NCBI GenBank assembly: GCA_037176725.1
Contig: JAZBRS010000044.1
Coordinates: 4,898,001 to 4,962,000, forward strand
Source of the DNA: Posidonia oceanica
Lineage: Eukaryota; Streptophyta; Magnoliopsida; Alismatales; Posidoniaceae
Length of the DNA: 64,000 nucleotides
Reading direction: 5' to 3'
Part shown: positions 46,207 to 58,029 of the stretch, one piece after another
How the letters are laid out: every line of letters begins with the position of its first letter
Position numbering within the stretch: position 1 is the first letter of the stretch
Program-made: the position numbers and the translations under genes
Notes under the pieces: generated by a model
The model's database searches: none
What the model saw: only the letters and a program-made list of their open reading frames with translations
What the model was told of the DNA's origin: nothing

Positions 46207-49200
46207 AATAGACAGCTCAATTTTGCAGTCGATCGTCGGTAGGATTCTTGTGAGGAACGTGCTCAGAAGCGATGGACCCCACATTCTATCCCAAACCTAA
46301 CCCAACACTTCAAAACCTATCCAAAACCTATCACACCACTAACCCTCATAGCCTTGAGCCTGCTTGGTGGCCCAACATCCAAGAAATGGGCCCAAGATCC
46401 GTTGCAACAACCTAGTCTGGAACCTGCATGGGTTCCATGCGAGGGTTTGTTGCGCGTGAACTGTGCACGGTCCCCTGTGTCAGTTGAACTGGTGGAAGTT
46501 CGCATGCACCGTTGACCGGTGCAACGGCCTCCCCCTGCCACGCACAGCTCTGGGCTGCCACACACGCCAGGCACCGTCCCATCCTCAGCCAACGACCCCG
46601 TTTGCTCCCAGCCACCTGCACAAGTCAACCCTTTGCGCATGCCCAATGCACAGCCCTACAGCCCCCTGCACACTGTACCGCCTTCCTTTCGGTGCCTCTG
46701 CGTCACATGACCACACGCCAACCTCGCCTTGCCACTCCGCCACACTCCCGCAGCACGCCACCTCCCTCCGCACGCGAGAGTGGCCGTGGCAGAGCAAAAC
46801 CAGCCTCCTACCCGTTGAGAGAACCATCGGTATTCTGTGAGATTTTTTCCCAAGCCATTGCTGAGAGAATCCGAGCACTCCAGCCTCCCTCGAGCTAGTC
46901 TCCAGCCTTCCCGTGCGAGAGTGAGTCTCCAAGAGCACCCCCCCGCAACCAAGCCTCGGTCCTGAGCTCTCCTGCACCCTCTCACGACCGTTCCCACCTT
47001 CCGTCGTCCGCCGAGTACTGTCGACGCCGGAAGAGACACCTCCGGCCCCTCACCGCAAGTATAACCTCTTCCCCTTAGTGTAGGAGTGTTCCTTCTAGCT
47101 TAGTGCGTCTTTTTCGCCACGATTTGCCGAATTTCCTACCTGAATTGCATCCTTGTTTTCCCAATTGGCGATGGGTTCATTGCCCGCACGAGGCCGCCAG
47201 CCCCTGAGTGCATGGCTGGCCCCATCCCAGCCACCCTTGCACGCATAGCATCCCTGGCATGCCTCCCATCACCTCCCCAACCTCCAGCAGCGTTTCCTTC
47301 GAGCTCCTGGCCTTCGTCAATGGCCAACGGTGCCAAGGAACCCGACGCCGTTGAGCGTAGGTGGGGGGGACAACGGCAAGTTCTCCTAGTATCCATAGCA
47401 TCCACGCACTGTCCTTTACCTTCCCAGATGGTCCCCGGTGCTCCAGCAGTGCTCCCTCGAGTCAACAGCCCTGTTAATGGCTAGCCGAACTCGAGAGGGC
47501 CAGTGCCGGCCAAGGGGAAGGGGAGCCACTGTTTCATGCATTTTTTACCATCGTGCACTACTTGTTTTCGCTCTAGAATCTCCTCACGACCAACCCAGAC
47601 GTCGCAAGAAGCCTCTTCGAGCACACGGCCGGCCGAGTTCGAAGATGGCTGGCAACGGCTAGGAGGTCGGGGGAGGTGTCCGAGCTTGCCATTCTCACAT
47701 TTTCTTGCATTGTCCTCTTTCTCCTTCTTCCCTCTAGCCCTCCATGAGCTGTGCTCGAGCTTCAAAGGTTCCCGACCCTTTCCATGGCCGTCGGACCTTT
47801 GAATCACCGGTGATGACCTATCGGAGGTGGGGAAGACGAGCCAGACGTCCCACCAGGTGAAACCTCACATGGTTCCACTCCTGGATATGTCCTCTAGCTC
47901 GATCGAAGGTTTTCATTTGCTTTCGAATCGATTTAAGCATGCAATTTGAGTGATGAGAGCTCACTATCAGGAACAACCTGATGTGCGGGCGTGGTGCACA
48001 ATTTTGGTGCGCTTGTTTAGTGCACGTATTTGCCAAGTCCAAACAGTGAACAGAGCCTCTGTCTATCATTTTGATTTGTCGATTTTGCCTTGTCTGATCC
48101 TGACATTGCTACCCTGACCTATTCAATCAGTATACCACGACTTTATGACTTAACCATCCCTTTTTAGCATGATTTCCTTATCATTGCATGGTTTGCAAAG
48201 GCATGTTGCATATCGCCTTAGGCGTACATTATTAGCCTATATTTGCCACATTTGAGCGAATTGGCCTAGAAAGACTGACTTCCTCGGGCAAATCAAGGGT
48301 GCCTAACACCTTCTCCGTACGTAACAGGAGTCATTACCATTTCTCAGGACTGCAATGACCTTGTGTCGCATACATTTGGGTCGGATTTGTATGTTTTCGT
48401 ATTGCATGAGTTAGTCTACATGTTTTTCACATCCAGTTTTCCTTGTCTTCCAGTTTCTTCAATAGATTAGGTGGCAACTCCATGTTTCCATGATTTTCCT
48501 TCGTATTCACCTATTTTCTGGTGTTTTCCCTGAGTCAAGTCCTTCTCAGATGCACCGCTCGCTGTGACCCGACCACAGCATGCCACCTCCCTCCGCACGC
48601 GAGAGTGGTCGTGGCAGAGCAAAACCAGCCTCCTACCCGTTGAGAGAACCATCGGTATTCTGTGAGATTTTTTCTCAAGCCATTGCCGAGAGATTCCGAG
48701 CACTCCAGCCTCCCTCGAGCTAGTCTCCAGCCTTCCCGTGCGAGAGTGAGTCTCTAAGAGCATCCCCTGCTACCAAGCCCCGGTCCTGAGCTCTCCTGCA
48801 CCCTCTCACGACCGTTCCCACCTTCCGTCGTCCGCCGAGTACCGCCGATGCTGGAAGAGACACCTCCGGCCCCTCACTGCAAGTATAACCTCTTCCCCTT
48901 AGTGTAGGAGTGTTCCTTCTAGCTTAGTGCGTCTTTTTCGCCACGATTTGCCGGATTTCCTACCTAAATTGCATCCTTGTTTTCCCAATTGGCGATGGGT
49001 TCATAGCCCGCACAAGGCCGCCAGCACCTGAGTGCGCGGCTGACCCCATCCCAGCCACCCTTGCACGCATAGCATCCCTAGCATGCCTCCCATCTCCTCC
49101 CCAACCTCCAGCAGCGTTTCCTTCGAGCTCCTGGCCTCCGTCAATGGCCAGTAGTGCCAAGGTACCCGACGCCGTTGAGCGTAGGTGGGGGGGACAACGG

Positions 49201-52200
49201 CAAGTTCTCCTAGTATGCATAGCATCCACGCACTGTCCTCTACCTTCCCTGATGGTCCCCGGTGCTCCAGCAGTGCTCCCTCGAGTCCACGGCCCCGTTA
49301 ATGGCCAACCGGACTCGAGAGGGCTAGTGCCGGCCAAGGGGAAGGGGAGCCACTATTTCATGCTTTTTTTACCATCGTGCACTACTTGTTTTCGCTCTGG
49401 AATCTCCTCACGACCAACCCAGACGTCGCAAGAAGCCCCTTCGAGCTCACAGCCGGCCGAGTTCGAAGATGGCTGGCAACGGCTAGGAGATCGAGGGAGG
49501 TGTCCGAGCTTGCCATTCTCACATTTTCTTGCATTGTCCTCTTTCTCCTTCTTCCCTCTAGCCCTCCATGAGCTGTGCTCGAGCTTCAGAGGTTCCCGGC
49601 CCTTTCCATGGCCGTCGGACCTCTGAATCGCCGGTGATGACCTATCGAAGGTGGGGAAGACGAGCCGGACGTCCCACCAGGTGAAACCTCACATGGTTCC
49701 ACTCCTGGATATGTCCTCTAGCTCGATCAGAGGTTTTCAATTGCTTTCGAATCGATTTAAGCATGCAATTTGAGTGATGAGAGCTCACTGTCTGGAACAA
49801 CCTGACGTTCGGGCTTGGTGCACGGTTTTGGTGCGCTTGTTTAGTGCACGTATTTGCCAAGTCCAAACAGTGAACAGAGCCTCTGTCTATCATTTTGATT
49901 TGTCGATTTTGCCTTGTCTGATCCTGATATTGCTACCCTGACCTATTCAATCAGTATACCACGACTTTATGACTTAACCATCCCTTTTTAGCATGATTTC
50001 CTTATCATTGCATGGTTTGCAAAGGCATGTTGCATATTGCCTTAGGCGTACATTATCTGCCTATATTTGCCACAATTGAGAGGATTGGCCTAGAAAGACC
50101 GATTTCCTCGGGCATATCAGGGGTGCCTAACACCTTCCCCATACGTAACAGGAGTCATTACCATTTCTCAGGACAGCAATGACCTTGTGTCGCATACATT
50201 TGGGTCGGATTTGTATGTTTTCGTATTGCATGAGTTATTCTACATGTTTTTCGCATCCAGTTTTCCTTGTCTTCCGGTTTCTTCAATAGATTAGGTGGCG
50301 ACTCCATGTTTCCATGATTTTACTTCATATTCACCTATTTTCTGGTGTTTTCCCTGAGTCAAGTCCTTCTCAGATGCACCGCTCGCTGTGACCCGACCAC
50401 AGCATGCCACCTCCCTCCGCACGCGAGAGTGGTCGTGGCAGAGCAAAACCAGCCTCCTACCCGTTGAGAGAACCATCGGTATTCTGTGAGATTTTTTCTC
50501 AAGCCATTGCCGAGAGATTCCGAGCACTCCAGCCTCCCTCGAGCTAGTCTCCAGCCTTCCCGTGCGAGAGTGAGTCTCTAAGAGCACCCCCTGCTACCAA
50601 GCCCCGGTCCTGAGCTCTCCTGCACCCTCTCACGACCGTTCCCACCTTCCGTCGTCCGCCGAGTACCGCCGATGCTGGAAGAGACACCTCCGGCCCCTCA
50701 CCGCAAGTATAACCTCTTCCCCTTAGTGTAGGAGTGTTCCTTCTAGCTTAGTGCGTCTTTTTCGCCACGATTTGCCGGATTTCCTACCTAAATTGCATCC
50801 TTGTTTTCCCAATTGGCGATGGGTTCATAGCCCGCACAAGGCCGCCAGCCCCTGAGTGCGCGGCTGACCCCATCCCAGCCACCCTTGCACGCATAGCATC
50901 CCTAGCATGCCTCCCATCTCCTCCCCAACCTCCAGCAGCGTTTCCTTCGAGCTCCTGGCCTCCGTCAATGGCCAGTAGTGCCAAGGTACCCGACGCCGTT
51001 GAGCGTAGGTGGGGGGGACAACGGCAAGTTCTCCTAGTATCCATAGCATCCACGCACTGTCCTCTAACTTCCCTGATGGTCCCCGGTGCTCCAGCAGTGC
51101 TCCCTCGAGTCCACGGCCCCGTTAATGGCCAACCGGACTCGAGAGGGCTAGTGCCGGCCAAGGGGAAGGGGAGCCACTATTTCATGCTTTTTTTACCATC
51201 GTGCACTACTTGTTTTCGCTCTGGAATCTCCTCACGACCAACCCAGACGTCGCAAGAAGCCCCTTCGAGCTCACAGCCGGCCGAGTTCGAAGATGGCTGG
51301 CAACGGCTAGGAGATCGGGGGAGGTGTCCGAGCTTGCCATTCTCACATTTTCTTGCATTGTCCTCTTTCTCCTTCTTCCCTCTAGCTCTCCATGAGCTGT
51401 GCTCGAGCTTCAGAGGTTCCCGGCCCTTTCCATGGCTGCCGGACCTCTGAATCACCAGTGATGACCTATCGGAGGTGGGGAAGACGAGCCAGACGTCCCA
51501 CCGAGTGAAACCTCACATGGTTCCACTCCTGGATATGTCCTCTAGCTCGATCGAAGGTTTTCATTTGCTTTCGAATCGATTTAAGCATGCAATTTGAGTG
51601 ATGAGAGCTCACTGTCTGGAACAACCTGATGTGTGGGCTTGGTGCACGGTTTTGGTGCGCTTGTTTAGTGCACGTATTTGCCAAGTCCAAACAGTGAACA
51701 GAGCCTCTGTCAATCGTTTTGATTTGTCGATTTTGCCTTGTCTGATCCTGACATTGCTACCCAGACCTATTCTATCGGTATACCACGACTTTATGACTTA
51801 ACCATCCCTTTTTAGCATGATTTCCTTATCATTGCATGGTTTGCAAAGGCATGTTGCATATCGCCTTAGGCGTACATTATTTGCCTATATTTGCCACATT
51901 TGAGCGGATTGGCCTAGAAAGACCGACTTCCTTGGGCATATCAGGGGTGCCTAACACCTTCCCCGTACGTAACAGGAGTCATTACCATTTCTCAAGACCG
52001 CAATGACCTTGTGTGGCATACATTTCGGTCGGATTTGTATGTTTTCGTATTGCATGAGTTATTCTACTTGTTTTTCGCATCCAGTTTTCCTTGTCTTCCG
52101 GTTTCTTCAATAGATTAGGTGGCGACTCCATGTTTCCATGATTTTCCTTCGTATTCACCTATTTTCTGGTGTTTTCCCTGAGTCAAGTCCTTCTCGGATG

Positions 52201-52262
52201 CACTGCTCGCCATGACCCGACCGCCTTCGCCCCCCTGTGGACTGATCGCGTCGATGGTCACA
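46207..52262 (+). mobile_element. LTR H, probable 3' LTR of element P, internally triplicated
   Basis: The start AATAGACAGCTCAATTTTGC aligns with TGTAGACACCCCATTTTGAC of LTR B, and the following GTCGATCGTCGGTAGG with its next bases. The end is …GCGTCGATGGTCACA. Three U5 boxes are present (GTGCCTAACACC at 48298, 50123 and 51947; TTAGGTGGCRACTCC at 48467-48481, 50291-50305 and 52115-52129) because a 1.82-kb part is repeated three times. Without two repeats the LTR would be about 2.4 kb. The first two bases differ from TG, so the exact start is less certain. Confidence 0.65.
46751..52222 (+). repeat. Tandem triplication, 1.82-kb unit, inside LTR H
   Basis: Copies start with CAGCAYGCCACCTCCCTCCG at 46751, 48576 and 50400, with periods of 1825 and 1824 bp. 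Copy three ends at about 52222, where unique U5 sequence resumes. Copies two and three are almost identical over the stretches I compared; copy one differs more. Each copy contains most of U3, R and the U5 box. The same short frames therefore recur three times and are not genes. Confidence 0.93.
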
Positions 52263-54095
52263 ACCCCAATATAAATAAAAGCAAAGGAAAGAAAAGAAAG
52301 AAAGAAAGCCAAAAGAAAAATAAAAGAAACCCCTGGAAATACTGAAAGCGCACTAGGACCAAAACCGACAAGCGGAACTTAAGCTCAAGCCAACGTCGAA
52401 AGCTTGTTGTACTTCAAACCTCCCACATCCCATCTCACTCACAAGCAAAGAGCAAGTAACCCTAGGTAGTCAAGGATTGAAAAGGCTTAGAGAATGACAT
52501 ACCATTAAGGACTAGTGAGTGGACCGAAGTCTCCAAAAGACGCAGGCATGGTGAAAGGGGCATGCCCACAATTGTAAGGGACACTCAAATGGCTAAGGCA
52601 AACCCCTAAGCTAAGGCTTAAAGTAGGTACTCATCTTTCCCTATTAGAAAATCCAAAAAACAAAAAAATAGAAAAACCACAAATCCAAAAAAGCAAAAAA
52701 TCCAAAAAAATTAGAAAAACCCAAAATCCAAAAAAAAAATCAGAAAATCTAAAAATTCAAAAAAATTAGAAAATCAAAGGAAAAAACCTAAAAAGAAGTG
52801 CCATCCACCCTACAAACAAGTGAGAACTTAGTAAGTAGGAAAACTGGAATCAGTTTGGCCGATGATGCAACAATCGACTCACTCGGATTTGAAGATAGCG
52901 TCCTACTCAAGCGTGTCTCACGGCTTGGGTGTGTTTTCTCAACAAAGACATTGCTTCTACAATAATCTTTAGAGCATCTACGGATGACTCACAATCGGCG
53001 TCCACTAGGCTCCGATTTTCCATCTCTTTAGCTGAAACCAAAACTAATTCCCTCCACCTAGTTCCCAAGCATATAAAAGCTAGTAATATTGATTAAGTGA
53101 CTACTTTATCTCCTATACAAGTATAACTTAGTCAATCTCCCTAAAAACTGGGAAAGGGCCACCTGTGATTACTAACATATGTTATTAAGTGTGCAGATGT
53201 AAAGCTTACAATATGAAGAATGAGCTCACGCCTTGGGAGCTCATATGGTGCACGAAGGCACATACACTTTGACTAAAAGGCAAACCCCGGGTTAGCAAAG
53301 GAAGGGTTCACTCCCTCACCCGGTTCTTTAATCATTGAACTCCTTTATTTGCCAAATCGAGTTGTGGGACAACAATCCTTGCCCAAGAGTACTGGTCACA
53401 CTCGAGCACGGAAAACACTTGACCACAATGAATTGCATTCATTCATTTTGTACATGTCTATATGGTTTGGGAGCAACTGTACCCCGCCGGCCTAACCTAG
53501 CATATGGACCATTCATTGCATTGAGTGTTGACCTTGCATTAGCATCGTTTGCTTGAATCATGCATCCATGCATTATTTATCATATCATTGGAAGTGGAGC
53601 ACGAACAAAGTAATGTTCTTCAAGAGTGTTAGAAACCCTTAGAATATGTGATCCTCCCAAAAAGCCAATCCAATTCCTACCTATCTTTTTACTATTCCAA
53701 TCTGAGTAAAATCTCAAACATGATGCCAAATTTCTTCCTTTCAATCCACGATAGGGTAAATCCCCACGATCTCGTCCTTAGTTTCTGCCCCGTTGAAGCT
53801 ATCTCTACAGAGTTGACAGGGTCTTGACACCAACTGTGACACGTAGCTACGAAACTGGCTTGACCCCTCCATGCCTAAGTCTTCAATATGACGGCATTTA
53901 ATCGAACAATTCGGTTGTGTGACAATCTTCCAAGACCAAATTAGTTCACCCTTTCTTTTTATCTTTCTTTAGTTTAGTTATCCCTAGTGGCGAATTGTTT
54001 GAGACCAAGCTCCCCTTTTCAGGAAATGCTCAATGGGACATCATTCTTACCTTGAAGCCGATCTTATTCCAAGATCAACTCCAAGGAGGGGCATC
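52263..54095 (+). other. 3' untranslated part of element Q
   Basis: Non-coding. It starts with an A/G-rich stretch (52268-52330), followed by A-rich CCAAAAA repeats (52650-52800). It ends in the purine tract AAGGAGGGGCATC (54083-54095) immediately before LTR E. No pol or gag is recognisable. LTR H borders it on the left, so element P probably inserted here. Confidence 0.6.
54083..54095 (+). promoter_or_regulatory. Polypurine tract of element Q
   Basis: AAGGAGGGGCATC lies directly before the LTR E start, the standard position for plus-strand priming. Confidence 0.7.
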
Positions 54096-55914
54096 TGTAG
54101 ATATCCCATTTTCGCATTTCCAAGAGTTCATTAAGGATAGGAAACTTTGAGGCACCCTGAATCACATGATTAAGGACTTATAGCATATTTTCCAGATTTT
54201 CTATGATTTACTTAAAAACATCACTTGATTTTACTTGATTCAGGGTCGTTAACTGTGGCAAAGCTGACACACTCAGACCAGTGGCAAGTTTGAGTACCTT
54301 GAACAATTCTACTCAAACTAGGGGCAAGTTTGAGTCTCCTTTAACACTATTTAATGAAAGTTTATTAGCTGTGGCAAAGTAAATACTTTCATTGCACTCA
54401 AATTAGTGGCAGATTTAAGTATCTTAATGTTAAAGAAGATGTTTTTTATGATTTCATTGACTTTCTGAAGTTTTTTCGAACTTTTAACATGTTTCTCTGG
54501 ATTAATATAAAAGACAGAGTTGAAAATGCAAAAAGACTAGCTCGTTGCCTCCCTATACAACAACAACAGTAGTCGCCATCTCAACAGGCGACTAGACTAT
54601 ATTGTCGCCATAATCAAGACGACGAGTATCCTGTCTTTCTCTCTCAACATATTTCGTCATCCTGGGCCTTAATTTAATATATGGAATTTTTATAAAGTAT
54701 TATAACATTTTTCCCATAATTATTGGTATTTCTACGATTTTTCTAGCACATTAAATATATGATATATTATGTATATCATATAAAAATAATTAATTGATGA
54801 AGGTTGTAGAAAAACCTAGAAGATTAGGTGACCCTAAGATTTTTTATCTCGATTTTGATTTAAATTGCACGTTTTTAATGTGTCATATCTTCCTTTTAAA
54901 TTCAAAATCACATTTAAATTTGAGTTTGGGATATTCCGGTAGCTAGGCGCCGCAACTAGGGACAACTAGCTTATGTGGAATATCTTAATCTTATGCTCCA
55001 CGTCGTTTCAACGTCATTAAAGATAAAATATCTTAGGCCAGGCATCATCCTAAGCGGCGACCTGCTGACGTGGACTATTTCTGATCCTCCACATCATCCC
55101 CACGTCAGCTCAACGTCTTTTACAGCGGTGACTTGATGACGTGGCACATTTCGTTATTCGATCAGCAAGCCTCCGCGTCATTTCCACGTCATTATGAGAT
55201 ATTTATGCCTATCGCCTGTCCATGCGGCGACTTGTTAAAATATCTAATTCGGCTCTAGAAACTTCCTAGATCCTATCCGCTCGGGCCCCACACCTCTATA
55301 AAAATGCCCGGAGAGCTAGAGCTCAAGGGGAGACACTTCCAAGAGTGAGAGATATTTTCTGAGAATTAGAGAAGTTTTCTAGGTTAAAGAGAGAGTCCTT
55401 GAGAGAGCCGTAACCCCTCCACTCTGTCAAAATCCTAAGAGAGAAAGTCTAGATCCCAGAGATCCATAGCCTAGACGGAGCTCCGTCCATGCCTCCACTT
55501 CCACATCCCACGCCGTAGAGCACGAGGCTGAAGGGAGTACTTCGTTCCAATCTACTTTTTTTTCCATTATTGCATTCCTTAGATAGGACCTATTGCATAT
55601 GCATGCGGGGAACCACCTTGATTAGTATTAGTTGCATCTGTTTATGTTATTTCTTATTTATCTGATGTTGTTTACTGCACCTGAACTTACCTAGATCTAC
55701 CCTCTTTGTTTGAAGGAGAGGAACTCGCTCCCTAGCATGAGGACGCCACCGGACAACATCCTACCGCTGATCCGGTGAGCCGATAACCCACATCATCCTC
55801 ATCTCCCGCAGGCACCTTGTCAGCCGACACAACATATCGACAAGTGGCGATCACAACAAGTAAACGATGTACGTGGAAGCACCGTCTCCTTCATCCACAC
55901 CCCAAATTCCAACA
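54096..55914 (+). mobile_element. LTR E, 3' LTR of element Q
   Basis: 1819 bp, TGTAGATATCCC…CAAATTCCAACA, homologous to LTR D. It has a TATA box at 55295-55305 and AGTCGCC/GGCGAC motifs in U3. It lacks the U5 box found in LTRs A, B, C, F, G, H and M, so it is a separate family. On the right it interrupts the LINE reverse transcriptase; the matching 5' LTR and LINE half are not in the window. Confidence 0.8.
55295..55305 (+). promoter_or_regulatory. TATA box of LTR E
   Basis: CTCTATAAAAA, about 1.2 kb after the LTR start and followed by an AGAG-rich leader. Confidence 0.65.
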
Positions 55915-58025
55915 TGAGGCTCCAAAAAGATGAGAGTGTCATCAACATACTAAATATTCATAACCTCAGTACCATTATGAGGAAATTTAATGCCTTCGAT
56001 AAGATTATTTTGTCTGCCTAAGTGAAGCATTCTATTAAGAACATGAATAACAATGATAAACAAAAGAGGAGATAGAGGATCACCCAGTCTTAGTCCATTT
56101 GAGGCATCAAAGAAGCCTCTAAGGGATCCATTGACCAAGATAGAGAATTTGACTGAATAGATACACATTTTGACCCAAGCTATTCATTTATCACCAAAAC
56201 CAAAATCTTTGAGAGAGTTTATAAGAAATTCTCAATTAACATTATCAAAGGCTTTTTCAAAATCTAACTTAAGCATTAAGCCTGATCTGTTAGAAGTGTG
56301 TAGCAAGTGTAATGTTTCTTGAGCCACATAAAAACAATCACTAATATTTCATCCTAGTAGAAAGGCACACTGAGAATTAAGAATAGGGCTCAATCTTGTA
56401 GCAAGACACTTAGAGATAATCTTATTACAGTTGTTTAAGATGCTAATAGACCTAAAGTCTTGGATTCTTTCTGTCCTTCTCTTTTTTGAAATAAGTATAA
56501 TAAAGGTTTGATTAATGCTACTCAAAGTGTCAATACTTTCTAGCTGATGGAAATACTGAAATAGTTCTACTAGATTAGTCTTAATCACACTCCAAAAGTG
56601 GTAGTAGAAACAAAGAAGAAATCCATCAGGACCAGGAGATTTCTCTCCTGGTAGAGAAAAGATACTTTGTTTCATTTCTTCTTCTAAGAACATGATTTCA
56701 AGAGATTGAGACTGAGGTACCTTATGAGGCAACAGGAGATCCCAGTTTAAAGATATATGTCTAGCTGGGGGTTTATTAAAAAGAGAATAAAAATAATCTA
56801 TGATGGCATTACAAATTTGTACAGGGGATTTAGACCAAATATTATTAATAAGCAGAGATAAGATAGTATTTTTCCTTCTTTTGCAATTAACTATCTAATG
56901 AAAAAGGGAAGTATTTAAATCTCCTTTCTTTAGCCCTTGAATCCTAGAACATTGTTTCCAATATATTTCTTGGCCCAGGAGAATGTTAAAATGCTCCCTT
57001 CTCAAGGATTGTTTATGCTGTCAATCATCCATAGATAGGGGTGAAGATTCTGCTAAGACATCCAGCCTATGAATATCTTTTTCAATTTCCCCTAATCTAG
57101 CATTGTGGTCATTCCTATGAGAAAGAAGCCAATTCTTAATAACCTCCTTAACTGCTTTCAGTTTGTAAGAGAGTTCTTTAATAGGGTCAGCACTTGACAA
57201 GAAGTCTACCCAAGTATGCTGAATTAGACTCTCAAACCCATCGGAAAGCAACCAAGTCCTGTAAAACTTGAAAGGAAAGTGTCCCTACCTTAGGGGCTTA
57301 GTATCTAGACATATAGTAATATGATCAGAGATAAGCCTAGCCTTCCCGGTGCAATTAGATCTAGGGAAGTGTGATTCCCAACTAGGGGAGACCAAAAAAC
57401 GATCAAGTTTGACCATGATGGTATCCTTCTGAAAATTTGACCAGGTGAAGGAACAATTGAAGAAGGAAAAGTCTATAAGATTGGAATCAACAATAAAATT
57501 GTTGAAATTGGCCATTAGTGGGAAGGAAGTAGATCAGCTAGACTTTTCATAAGAGAATCTAATGAGGTTGAAGTCTCCTCCTACAACCCAATTTTCACCC
57601 ACTACACCATGTAAATTATAAAGCCCATCTAGAAACCACAATTTTAAAGAATGAGTGCACGGTCCATACACTCCAGTGAGCCACTAGGTAAATGAATCAG
57701 AAAGATTCTAAAACTGAATGGAAAGAGAAAAGGTACCCAAGTGCATGTTAAGTTTAGACACCAAAGAGACATCTCAACCCATCAGGATGCCCCCAACATT
57801 ACCTTGAGATGGAAGAAAATCCCAAGCATTTAACCTACTACCCCCAATAGATCTAAGAAGGGCAAGAGAGTATGAATTAGTCTTTGTTTCACTGATAATA
57901 AGAAGATCACATCTACACCTGCGCACCATATTCCTAAGCTCCCTACATTTCTTACTACTACCTAAACCTCTAATGTTCCAGGCAAGGATAATCATGGGGG
58001 TAGAAGAATAAAAAACGTAGAGCAT
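55915..58025 (-). pseudogene. LINE ORF2: endonuclease and reverse transcriptase, truncated
   Basis: It starts at an ATG at 58025, four bases after the ORF1 stop. The endonuclease domain shows ILAWNIRGLGSSKKCRELRN and SETKTNSYSLALLRSIGG (the ETK glutamate is catalytic), then VKLDRFLVS and ARLISDHITICL near 57310-57400. The RT domain shows GEKSPGPDGF, FIILISKKRRTERIQDFRSI, a DFEKAF-type motif near 56260, GLRLGDPLSPLLF near 56080 and YVDDTLIF close to 55930. The sequence ends right after that catalytic box. Several stops and frame changes (near 57775, 57250, 56340 and 55985) make it inactive. Confidence 0.9.
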
Positions 58026-58029
58026 GAAA

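Larger units (their letters stand above)
20708..52262 (+). mobile_element. Element P: Tat-lineage Ty3/gypsy element with two antisense genes, 3' part
   Basis: The readable order on the plus strand is RT C-terminus, RNase H, second RNase H and integrase (20708-23172), an untranslated stretch, an antisense DUF7745-like gene, an antisense PMD gene, hairpin-rich tandem repeats, a purine tract (46196-46206) and LTR H. A second RNase H after the first marks the Tat lineage. The 5' half lies beyond element M, off the left edge. Nested inside are solo LTRs B (with C), D, F and G. That one element extends all the way to H is inferred from the logical order and the purine tract before H. A direct match of P's two LTRs is not possible in this window. 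Without insertions the visible part would be roughly 18 kb. Confidence 0.55.

Noticed and set aside
46463..51455. Recurrent 100- to 160-residue frames on both strands
   Set aside because: The same frames recur because the LTR segment is triplicated. No frame is favoured by substitutions between copies, and no domain is visible.
36000..55914. D and E as the two LTRs of one element
   Set aside because: Flanking bases do not match, D has PMD gene DNA on its left while E has LINE DNA on its right, and no primer binding site follows D.
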